From NCBI RefSeq assembly GCF_004138165.1, contig NZ_RYFF01000003.1, forward strand, positions 1 to 64,000: a DNA stretch of 64,000 nucleotides. Reading direction: 5' to 3'. The notes under the pieces were generated by a model. It was not told where the DNA came from. It did no database searches and saw only the letters and a list, made by a program, of their open reading frames with translations. A program made the position numbers and the translations under genes. This document shows, in pieces, positions 1 through 7,266 of this stretch; positions within the stretch are counted from its first letter, which is position 1; each line of letters opens with the position of its first letter. The DNA comes from Candidatus Chloroploca sp. Khr17. Its GTDB lineage: Bacteria > Chloroflexota > Chloroflexia > Chloroflexales > Chloroflexaceae.

Positions 1-2
1 CG

Positions 3-416
3 GATGGCGTGACGCTGGTGGCACGTATGCACCGCATTTGACCAAGACTCGTGTCCAAAGGTGCTTGACACATTCCGGCGTTGGAGCAGGAGCTTGCGGT
101 CAGTGCGCACGATGCGCCCGAAGATCTCGTCACTGCGCTCCTTGCGGCGGATGTCCGCTTCCACAAGCGTATCATCATGGCGACCCAGAATCTGCGCCTC
201 GGGTCAATTCTGGCAACATTAGACGACCAGATGTATCGGATCCGCGTGCTGCTCCCACGCTCGGCGGGGTGGATCGCAGAGGCCGAGCATGAGCACCGCG
301 CCGTTGTTGCGCGGATTAACGATCGTGATGGTGACGGGGCCGCACAGGCGATGGAGCGACACCTGCGCGCTTCCTGCGACCGGGCTATCCGCCTGGTTCT
401 GCCGATTCAGCGCTGA
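3..416 (+). pseudogene. Remnant of a GntR/FadR-type transcriptional regulator
   Basis: From base 81 to the TGA at 414-416 the frame encodes the second half of an FCD ligand-binding domain: LAADVRFHKRIIMATQN carries the Asp and His expected as metal ligands, and EHEHRAVVARI and MERHLRAS supply the later His residues. Upstream the same frame still reads DGVTLVARMHRI, which resembles the wing of a GntR winged helix. It is interrupted by TGA at 39-41 and 66-68, and there is no room for the first FCD helices. I infer an internal deletion plus nonsense decay. The window starts inside the gene, so the DNA-binding part lies outside. A short product from the TTG at 81 cannot be excluded but would lack DNA binding. 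Confidence 0.6.
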
Positions 417-526
417 ACCTTGGCGCCCACGTGTAAGCCGCTCCGGTCTCCCGACGCTTCACGTACCAATGTTCCTGTGTCCTACGTACGTGATCGCAGT
501 TCTATCCAGAAAGTGTACCGCATCCT

Positions 527-1120
527 ATGACAAGTCTCGCCATCCTCGGTGCCTTAGGAACGCTCATCGGCCTGGTTCGCGCAATGCCACAACTTGTCCT
601 GCTGCTACGCACCCGCCATGCCTACGGGGTCTCCGTCGACACGGCTGCCACTAGTTCTCTTGTAAGCTTCGGCTGGGCTACTTATGGGTTGTGGACCAAT
701 CAGTTCTATGTCAGCCTCGCTACAGGGGCCTCCGGCGTTGTCTTTGCGATCATTACGGTGTTGGCCCTCCGCTTTGGACGTCGGGTTCGCGAGTTCGCTA
801 TCGCACCCGTCTGGCTCGTCGTTCTGCTTCTCGCCGCTGGGTTGGGAGGGACGACCGGGCTCGGCATGATCCTTCCCGTTAGCGTGCTCGCTGCGAATGT
901 ACCTCAGCTGTGGGTCGCCTCGCGTGAAGGCAATCTCGCCGATGTATCGCTTGGTACCTGGCTTCTCTCGATGGCCGATGGGCTCGTCTGGGGTCTCTAC
1001 ACGCTTATCCAACCGGACATGGCGATTATGATCTTTGCCGGTTTGCAACTAGCGACAAGCGGCGTGATCGTAGCCATGAAGCTTGCCCATATGCTGCGAC
1101 TGTCACGCCAGCCGGCGTAG
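527..1120 (+). CDS. PQ-loop (SWEET-like) membrane protein
   Basis: This 197-residue, almost wholly hydrophobic protein has about seven membrane segments. It contains two PQ-loop motifs, one near residue 20 (AMPQLVLLLRTRHAYGVS) and one near residue 125 (NVPQLWVASREGNLADVS). Two three-helix PQ-loop bundles joined by a linker helix is the layout of SWEET-type transporters and of lysosomal PQ-loop transporters; bacterial SemiSWEETs have a single bundle and dimerise. The likely role is facilitated transport of a small sugar or amino acid, but nothing in the sequence identifies the substrate. The ATG at 527 is the first start in frame and has no strong ribosome binding site. The gene stands alone, convergent with gatB, with a GC-rich hairpin between them. 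Confidence 0.75.
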   Translation: MTSLAILGALGTLIGLVRAMPQLVLLLRTRHAYGVSVDTAATSSLVSFGWATYGLWTNQFYVSLATGASGVVFAIITVLALRFGRRVREFAIAPVWLVVLLLAAGLGGTTGLGMILPVSVLAANVPQLWVASREGNLADVSLGTWLLSMADGLVWGLYTLIQPDMAIMIFAGLQLATSGVIVAMKLAHMLRLSRQPA

Positions 1121-1146
1121 CCCCCACCCTTTCCCCAGGCCTATGC

Positions 1147-1177
1147 CGCGCGCGGCTGCCAGAGCCAGCCGCGTGCG
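1147..1177. terminator. Hairpin between convergent PQ-loop gene and gatB
   Basis: A 12-bp stem (1147-1158 with 1166-1177, one G-U pair) closes a 7-base loop between the two convergent stop codons. It lacks a T-run on either side, so it may be an RNA end-stabilising or factor-assisted terminator rather than a strong intrinsic one. Confidence 0.45.
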
Positions 1178-1184
1178 CCATCCT

Positions 1185-2642
1185 TTACCCGAGTTCTTGC
1201 TCAAGCAACGTACGTACCTGCTGCGGGTTCGCCTGCCCGCGCGTCGCTTTCATCACCATGCCAACCAAAAACTGCGCCGCGCTCGTTTTGCCCCCACGGT
1301 ATTCGGCGATCGCTTTGCTTGCTTTGCTGTCGGCGAGTACGTCGCGCACAATGCTCAGCAATGCGTCGCTGTCGCTGATCTGCGTCAGCCCGCGCTCGAC
1401 GACGATCTGCGCCGGTGCTGCGCCAGTGTCAAAGCTGAGTTCAAAGACTTGCTTGGCGACGCTGCGTGTGATCGTGCCGTTGGCAATCAGTTCGATGACT
1501 GCGGCAATGTGACTCACGGGCATGCGTTCGCTGAGCCGCGTCGACGCTTCGCCACGCTCTTTCAAGAGCCGGAAGCCTTCGTTTAAGACCCAGTTGGCGA
1601 CGTCTTTTGGGCTGCCGCCACTCGCTTCTGCTGCCGCAACTGCCGCTTCGTAGTAGTCGGCAATCGATCGCTCGAGCGTGAGCAGATCGGCGTCTTGTGG
1701 GCTGAGCCCGTATGCGCTTTCGAACCGCTCGCGCCGGGCGTCAGGCAGTTCAGGCAGTTCCTCGCGGCGTGCGGCGATCCAGGCTGCATCTAGTTCCAAC
1801 GGTGGGATGTCGGGTTCGGGAAAGTAACGGTAGTCGTGGGCAAATTCTTTCGACCGCTGACCAACGGTCTCCCCTTTGAATTCATCCCAGCCCCGGGTCT
1901 CTTGCATGAGCGTGCCGCCCGCTTCGAGCACCGCTGTCTGGCGCTCGATTTCGTACGCCAGCGCACGTTCGACAAAGCGGAACGAGTTGATGTTCTTGAT
2001 TTCGACTTTCGCGCCGTAGGCCGCTTGCCCTTCCGGGCGCACGCTCACGTTGGCGTCACACCGCAACGCGCCTTCCTCCAGGTTGCCGCTGTTGACGCCG
2101 ATCCAGACCAGGATCTGCCGGATCTTCTCAAAATAGAGCCGCGCTTCCTCCGGGGTGGTCATGTCTGGATGACTCACGATCTCCATCAAGGGCACGCCGC
2201 TGCGGTTGTAGTCGATCAGCGAGCCGCCCTCGTCGGCATGCAAGAGCCGCCCGGTGTCCTCTTCGATGTGAATCCGCTCGATGCCGATCCGCTTCTCTGC
2301 GCCGTCGCTCCGTCGAATCGTCAGCGAACCTTCGGAACAGAGTGGCTGGTCGTACTGTGAGATCTGATACCCTTTGGGAAGATCGGGGTACGGGTATGAT
2401 TTGCGACTGAAGACCGACCGTTCGTTGATGGTGCAGTTGAGCGCCAGGCCACTCAACGCGGCCATTTCCACCGCACGCTGATTGACGACCGGCAGGGTTC
2501 CCGGCAAGCCGAGACTCACTGCCGAGACGTAGGTATTTGGTTCGGCCCCGGCGTAATCTGATGGGCAGCCGTCAAACATTTTTGAGGCTGTCTTGATGTG
2601 GGCATGGATCTCCAGGCCGATCGTGACAAGATAGGTGGGCAT
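1185..2642 (-). CDS. gatB: Aspartyl/glutamyl-tRNA amidotransferase subunit B
   Basis: GatB is the kinase/transamidase subunit of GatCAB, which converts Glu-tRNA(Gln) and Asp-tRNA(Asn) to the amide forms in the cytoplasm. The 485-residue length is normal. Family signatures are clear: LEIHAHIKTASKMF at the start, SRKSYPYPDLPKGYQISQ near residue 80, IHIEEDTGRLLH near 125 and DYNRSGVPLMEIVSHPD near 145. The C-terminal YqeY-like helical tail ends in FLVGMVMKATRGQ and a final Glu-Leu-Gly. The gene follows tyrS on the same strand with only 23 bases between them, so the two translation genes probably share a transcript. gatA and gatC are not in this window. Confidence 0.97.
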   Translation of the reverse strand: MPTYLVTIGLEIHAHIKTASKMFDGCPSDYAGAEPNTYVSAVSLGLPGTLPVVNQRAVEMAALSGLALNCTINERSVFSRKSYPYPDLPKGYQISQYDQPLCSEGSLTIRRSDGAEKRIGIERIHIEEDTGRLLHADEGGSLIDYNRSGVPLMEIVSHPDMTTPEEARLYFEKIRQILVWIGVNSGNLEEGALRCDANVSVRPEGQAAYGAKVEIKNINSFRFVERALAYEIERQTAVLEAGGTLMQETRGWDEFKGETVGQRSKEFAHDYRYFPEPDIPPLELDAAWIAARREELPELPDARRERFESAYGLSPQDADLLTLERSIADYYEAAVAAAEASGGSPKDVANWVLNEGFRLLKERGEASTRLSERMPVSHIAAVIELIANGTITRSVAKQVFELSFDTGAAPAQIVVERGLTQISDSDALLSIVRDVLADSKASKAIAEYRGGKTSAAQFLVGMVMKATRGQANPQQVRTLLEQELG

Positions 2643-2665
2643 AGGCTCCTCGTTTGAACGTAGCC

Positions 2666-3838
2666 TCAGATGATGCGGATAAATTTGCGGCGACCAACCT
2701 GAATGACGACGTTGGCCCCAGGGCTCACAGTCTGTTCATAGCTGGTGACGCGCTCGCCATCAAGTTTGACCCCGCCACCGTCAATGAGGCGCCGCGCTTC
2801 ACTCTTGGACGCAGCGAGCCCGGCGGCGACCATCACTTCAATGATGGTCACCGGTGCGTCAAGCTGGTGCTCGGGGATCACTTCGGGCAGTTCGCGGTTG
2901 ACAAACTGACGAATGAACGCCTCTTCCGCCGCCTGCCCGTCAGTTGGGCTGTGGAACTGCGCCACCACTTCGCGGGCCAGGCTCAGCTTGAGGTCGCGTG
3001 GGTTGACGCTGCCTTCGACCAGACTCTGCCGAATCGTGGCGACCTCGCTCATCGGGCGGTGGCTCAAAACTTCAAAATAGAGTGGCAAGACTTCATCACT
3101 CATTGACATAATGCGGCCAAACATTTCGTTCGGGGGCATCCGAATATCAACCGTATTGAGGAACGTCTTGCTCATCTTGCGCCCGTCGGTGCCGGGGATC
3201 AAGGGGACGAGCAAGACCTGTTGCGGTGTCATGCCGAGTTGCCCCATCAATTCGCGACCAGCCAGGATATTGAACTTCTGATCGGTGCCGCCAAATTCAA
3301 CATCGGCGTTGATCGCGACTGAATCATAGGCCTGCAACATCGGGTACATCAACTCAAGGATGGTCAGGGGGCTTCCGGAATCATACCGTTTGCGGAACGT
3401 CTCGTGGGCCAGCATCTGGGCAAGGGTAAAGCGCCCGGTCAGGTCAAGCGCCTGCTCAAGCGTGAAGGTGCCAAACCACTCGCTCTGCCAGCGTACCTCG
3501 GTGCGTTGGCGATCGACCACGCGAAAGAACTGCTCCATATAGGTCTCGGCATTCTGCCGTACCTCATCGGCGGTCAGGCGCGTGCGGGCTTCGTCGCGGC
3601 CTGACGGATCGCCAATCTGCGCTGTCCAGTCGCCAACAATCAGGACGACCTGATGCCCAAGATCCTGGAACATCCGCAACTTGCGTAGGCCCACCGCGTG
3701 ACCAATATGCATATCGGGTTTGGTCGGATCAAAGCCCTGTTTCAAGCGCAACGGCTTGCCCGCAGCCAGGCGCTGGCGCAACTCTGCCTCGACAATCACC
3801 TCGGCTACCCCGCGCGACAAGAGATCATTCGGCTCCAT
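2666..3838 (-). CDS. tyrS: Tyrosyl-tRNA synthetase
   Basis: This class I synthetase charges tRNA(Tyr) with tyrosine using ATP. The 390-residue protein shows the HIGH signature as HIGH at residues 44-47 (KPDMHIGHAVG), the KMSKS loop as GRKMSKTFLNTV (Thr in the last position), the tyrosine-pocket stretch AYDSVAINADVEFGGTDQ, and a C-terminal S4 RNA-binding domain (EARRLIDGGGVKLDGERV). The early HIGH position and the overall length fit the TyrRS clade common in Chloroflexota and many Gram-negatives. It is the first gene of a likely tyrS-gatB operon. I see no T-box-like leader in the bases upstream. Confidence 0.97.
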   Translation of the reverse strand: MEPNDLLSRGVAEVIVEAELRQRLAAGKPLRLKQGFDPTKPDMHIGHAVGLRKLRMFQDLGHQVVLIVGDWTAQIGDPSGRDEARTRLTADEVRQNAETYMEQFFRVVDRQRTEVRWQSEWFGTFTLEQALDLTGRFTLAQMLAHETFRKRYDSGSPLTILELMYPMLQAYDSVAINADVEFGGTDQKFNILAGRELMGQLGMTPQQVLLVPLIPGTDGRKMSKTFLNTVDIRMPPNEMFGRIMSMSDEVLPLYFEVLSHRPMSEVATIRQSLVEGSVNPRDLKLSLAREVVAQFHSPTDGQAAEEAFIRQFVNRELPEVIPEHQLDAPVTIIEVMVAAGLAASKSEARRLIDGGGVKLDGERVTSYEQTVSPGANVVIQVGRRKFIRII

Positions 3839-4173
3839 CTGTCTCTCTATTCATCATAAGCAAGCGTTCTCGCAGGGGGTATTGTACACCAAAAAGCTGA
3901 TCATCTAGCACTGGCCTGTGCTACAATCTCAGCAGGGGCGACGCATCCGCCTCTGCCGTTTCGCGACGTTGACACCATGCGCCTAGGTACAGACCCGGGA
4001 GCGCGGGCGGCCCGCCCGCTAAGCTCACGCAAAGGCGCGAAGCGTTAGCGCACCTACGCGAAAGCCTGTGCGCCTTTGCGCCAAAAGAACCACCTTTTGG
4101 TACTAGGCCACGCACTAGCGCTCGTCTTGGTTGCGCGCTCTGCCACCAGAACGAGCAAAGAACGGAAAGTCTC
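3839..4173. other. Divergent intergenic region with a TTTGCGCC-type repeat
   Basis: This 335-base gap separates divergent tyrS and the lipoprotein gene. It holds an extended -10-like TGCTACAAT (-10 at 3922-3927), a 7-bp GC hairpin (4003-4009 with 4013-4019, loop GCC) resembling a repeat also present at 32.3 kb, and an imperfect inverted pair at about 4024-4082 built from GCAAAGGCGCGAAG and GCGCCTTTGCGCC. That pair belongs to a dispersed repeat family seen at five places in the window. No coding potential is convincing. Confidence 0.5.
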
Positions 4174-4959
4174 ATGTTTCGACGTTTTCTGGCCCTCTTC
4201 ACCCTCGTGCTCCTCGTGGCGCTCAGTGGTTGCGGCGGTACACCCACTGCCAGTCCCGCGACCGAGGTGCCTCCCGCACCAGCTACGTCCGTGCCTGAAC
4301 CAACTGCGGTTCTGCCTGCCCCAACGGTTGAGCCGACGGCTGAGCCTATCGCTGAAACGCCTGCTGAAACAGGTGCGCCCGAGGCTGCTCCGTCAGTTCC
4401 TGGCGATGCCGCAACCCCTGAAATTGATCTGAGCGCCCTCCTCGGTGGTGGCGTTGGGGCCGGTGAGACCGTAACGAATCAACTCGGCTATTCCTTGGTC
4501 GTTCCTGAGGGTTGGTCAGTCTTGATGAATGTTGCTTTTGAGGGTACTGGCGCGGTGATGATGGTGCCCGAAGGTACCGATCCGATGGAAGGCCCTGATG
4601 AGAACGTTCTTGCTGTCAATGTTGGCGACTCTTCGGTTGTCTTTGAAGATGCTGCCGTGCCCCCCGATGCGAGCCTCGATGATCTCCTTGGTTCATTTCA
4701 GAATCAGATGGTTCAAGAAGATCCGACTGTGACGGTAAGTGATGTGGAAAATGTAAGCATCGGTGGCCTGCCTGGACGTGCCGTCAATATCACCGGTTCT
4801 GTGCCCGATGCTAATGAGGAGGTCTTTGTGCGCCTCGGGATCGCTAGAATCGATGATGCTCGCATTGTGACCGTCATTGGCATCGCGACTCGCGAGCTCT
4901 GGGATCCTGCGGCTGTAGATGCTGTCTTTGCGTCACTCGATCTGAGTGGGCTGCAATAG
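4174..4959 (+). CDS. Secreted lipoprotein, function unknown
   Basis: The 261-residue product begins with a lipoprotein signal (MFRRFLALFTLVLLVALSGC, lipidated Cys20), followed by about 70 residues of Pro/Thr/Ala-rich linker and then a compact domain from about residue 90. That domain starts GYSLVVPEGWSV and ends with a helix containing AAVDAVFASLDL. The 'VPEGW...' opening with a closing amphipathic helix resembles the PsbP/DUF1795-like fold, but the match is only by appearance. GGAAAG sits before the ATG. The gene lies 22 bases upstream of a second lipoprotein gene, and the pair leads into an MFS exporter and dnaG. A role in an envelope transport system is inference from that context. Confidence 0.8.
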   Translation: MFRRFLALFTLVLLVALSGCGGTPTASPATEVPPAPATSVPEPTAVLPAPTVEPTAEPIAETPAETGAPEAAPSVPGDAATPEIDLSALLGGGVGAGETVTNQLGYSLVVPEGWSVLMNVAFEGTGAVMMVPEGTDPMEGPDENVLAVNVGDSSVVFEDAAVPPDASLDDLLGSFQNQMVQEDPTVTVSDVENVSIGGLPGRAVNITGSVPDANEEVFVRLGIARIDDARIVTVIGIATRELWDPAAVDAVFASLDLSGLQ

Positions 4960-4981
4960 GTAGTTTCTTAGGAGGTTTGTT

Positions 4982-5701
4982 GTGTTGCTCCACCGCATCG
5001 TTGCTGCTCTGTTTGCCATCGCTCTGCTGAGTGCCTGTGGCGGGCCATCCGGCCCGCCCCCGACGCCAACCCCGACGCCGCGTGAACTTAGTACCGCCGT
5101 TGGTCAGGCAACCCAGGCCAGCCAGAGTGTCCATTTTCGAATTGCCCTCAGTGGTCGCCCGGTGGCGATTGATGCGACGGGTCTGACGGTGCTCAATTCG
5201 ATGGAGGGCGATCTGCTGCGCCCTGATGCGGTGCTGGCGGTGCTCAGCGTCACGCTCGGCGGTGCCATCGCCGAGTTGCGTACGGTCTCGTTTGAGGGTC
5301 AGCAGTATCTGACCAATCCCTTGACGCGTCAGTGGACTTGTCTTGCCGAGGGGACTGCCTTTGATCCGGCTGTGCTCTTTGCGCCCGATCGCGGCATTGA
5401 GTATCTGCTGCAAGAGGGTTTTGATGAGGTGACTCTTGTTGGTATCGAGGATCTTGACGGTCGCCCCCATTACCATCTGCGCGGCACGATGGACGGGGCG
5501 CAGTTGCAGGCGATTAGTCTTGGTCTGCTCGGCGCTGGTTCGGTGGCCGTTGACCTCTGGGCTGACCAGGCGACGATGCTGGCAACCCGGTTGATCCTGG
5601 TTGATACCGCGACTGATCCGGAAAATCCGACGACGTGGACGGTTGACTTCAGCGATTATGGCAAGGCCGTTGATGTCCGCGCGCCGGTGCAGTGTCCATG
5701 A
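4982..5701 (+). CDS. LppX/LprAFG-like lipoprotein
   Basis: The 239-residue lipoprotein starts at GTG 4982 behind an AGGAGG site, with lipobox LLSAC (Cys19) and a short Pro/Thr linker. The body reads as one globular domain. The opening helix (STAVGQATQASQSVHF), the beta-rich middle (LTVLNSMEGDLLRPDAV), the single TCLAEG segment and the late WADQATMLATRLILV strand match what I recall of the LppX_LprAFG family, hydrophobic-cavity lipoproteins that carry triacylglycerol-type lipids in mycobacteria. Its stop overlaps the start of a DHA2-type MFS gene (ATGA), the same arrangement as mycobacterial lprG with Rv1410c. Family assignment is from pattern recognition; a lipid-carrier role is inferred. Confidence 0.7.
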   Translation: MLLHRIVAALFAIALLSACGGPSGPPPTPTPTPRELSTAVGQATQASQSVHFRIALSGRPVAIDATGLTVLNSMEGDLLRPDAVLAVLSVTLGGAIAELRTVSFEGQQYLTNPLTRQWTCLAEGTAFDPAVLFAPDRGIEYLLQEGFDEVTLVGIEDLDGRPHYHLRGTMDGAQLQAISLGLLGAGSVAVDLWADQATMLATRLILVDTATDPENPTTWTVDFSDYGKAVDVRAPVQCP

Positions 5702-7266
5702 TGCGCTTGCAGATTGCAGAAGCCTCAGACACTGCCCCGGCGTCACCACGCCCTGGCGTTGATCCACGCCTCACGCTGGCGTTGCTTTCGCTGGCGATCT
5801 TTGTGGGTGCCGTCGATCTGACGGTGGTCAGTGCGGTGCTGCCCAAGATCATGCTCGATCTGCGCGTCTCGCTCGATACCGAGCTTAATCGCGCGGCCTG
5901 GGTGGTCAGTGGCTATCTGCTCGCCTATACGATCAGCATGACGTTTATGGGCCGCCTGTCGGATCTGCTTGGCCGCCGTCAGGTCTATCTGGTTTCGCTC
6001 GTTGTCTTTCTCGTTGGTTCGGTGATCGTTGCGTCTGCGCCAACGCTGACGGTGCTAATCACCGGGCGCATCGTGCAGGCCCTCGGCGCGGGCGCGATGG
6101 TGCCGGTGAGCATGGCGCTCGTCAGCGATATTTTTCCGCCCGGGGCGCGGGCCGCCGCGCTCGGCTTTATCGGGGCTGTTGACACCGCCGGCTGGATGGT
6201 TGGGCACCTCTATGGCGGGGTGCTCATGCGCCTCTTCGATGATTGGCGCTTGCTCTTCTGGATCAATCTGCCTATTGGCCTCGTTGCGCTGGGTCTGACC
6301 TGGTGGGCGTTGCGCAACGTGCCCCAACAACGGGCTACCGGCAGCTTCGATTGGCTCGGGACGCTCTTGATCAGCGCGAGCCTCACGGCGCTCAACCTTG
6401 GTCTCTCGGCAGGGGCCGAGTTGGGGGCGACCGATTTCTATGGCGAGCGCCTCGGGCCGCCACCGTATGCCCTTCCGCTCGTGCTGTTGGCCTTTGTGTT
6501 GCTGGCCGCCTTTGTCGTCTGGCAGCAGCGCGCCCGCGATCCGTTGCTCGATCTTGCCCTTTTTCGTGACCGTGGGGCCGCCACCGCTTCGGTGATCAAT
6601 GTTATGATCGGTTTTTCGATCGCGTTGGCGATCACAAATGTCCCGCTTTTTATTAATACGCGCCTCTTGCTGGCGGCCCCGACTGATCCCGCTATTCTGC
6701 GTCAGGCGGCCTGGGATGCCGGCTGGATGCTGTCGGCGCTGACCCTGACGATGGCCGCAGCAGCCTTCCCCGGTGGTCTCGCCGCCGGTCGTTTTGGCGA
6801 TCGTCCCGTTGCGCTCATCGGCCTCGCCCTGACCATGCTCGGGTTTGGCTTGATGAGTCGTTGGAGTGCAACTGAGACCTATGCTACCATGGCAGTACAT
6901 TTGATGCTTGCTGGTCTTGGGCTTGGCCTCGTCATTGCCCCCGCTGCCGACGCCGTTATTCGTGCCGCCGCCGAAGACCGCCGCGGTGCTGTCTCGGCCG
7001 TTGTCATTGCCCTGCGCCTTGTTGGTATGACCGTGGGTGTCGCCATGCTGACGCTCTGGGGGGTGCAGCGCCAGGATGCGCTCCGGCGCGCCGGGGCCGA
7101 TAATCCGCTGGTGAGTAGCGATCCGGCTCTCTTTTTGATGGAGATTGCCGCCCAGGTTATCGGCGAAACCTTTCTCTTTGGGGTCGTGGCCCTGGGTATC
7201 GCGCTCATAAGCGCAGGCTTGATGCAGCCGTCACGTTCGCAGCGGGGGCGCGATGAACGAGCTTGA
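5698..7266 (+). CDS. MFS transporter, DHA2 (14-TM) family
   Basis: About 522 residues form a 14-helix major facilitator protein with motif A in the first cytoplasmic loop (GRLSDLLGRRQVYLVSL), motif C-like glycines in helix 5, and a large extra loop before the last helices, as in DHA2 drug/H+ antiporters. The ATG at 5698 forms an ATGA overlap with the preceding lipoprotein stop, so translation is probably coupled; a GTG at 5692 in the same frame is less likely. Next to an LprG-like lipoprotein this looks like a lipid-export pair of the P55/Rv1410 kind rather than a drug pump, which is inference. Its end overlaps the start of dnaG by 14 bases. Confidence 0.9.
   Translation: MMRLQIAEASDTAPASPRPGVDPRLTLALLSLAIFVGAVDLTVVSAVLPKIMLDLRVSLDTELNRAAWVVSGYLLAYTISMTFMGRLSDLLGRRQVYLVSLVVFLVGSVIVASAPTLTVLITGRIVQALGAGAMVPVSMALVSDIFPPGARAAALGFIGAVDTAGWMVGHLYGGVLMRLFDDWRLLFWINLPIGLVALGLTWWALRNVPQQRATGSFDWLGTLLISASLTALNLGLSAGAELGATDFYGERLGPPPYALPLVLLAFVLLAAFVVWQQRARDPLLDLALFRDRGAATASVINVMIGFSIALAITNVPLFINTRLLLAAPTDPAILRQAAWDAGWMLSALTLTMAAAAFPGGLAAGRFGDRPVALIGLALTMLGFGLMSRWSATETYATMAVHLMLAGLGLGLVIAPAADAVIRAAAEDRRGAVSAVVIALRLVGMTVGVAMLTLWGVQRQDALRRAGADNPLVSSDPALFLMEIAAQVIGETFLFGVVALGIALISAGLMQPSRSQRGRDERA

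Noticed and set aside
3-80. Intact GntR N-terminus continuing into base 81
   Set aside because: Two in-frame TGA codons and a missing stretch of the FCD domain argue for a pseudogene instead.
3839-3905. T-box or other leader for tyrS
   Set aside because: Only about 60 bases are available before the divergent region, with no T-box motif or terminator.
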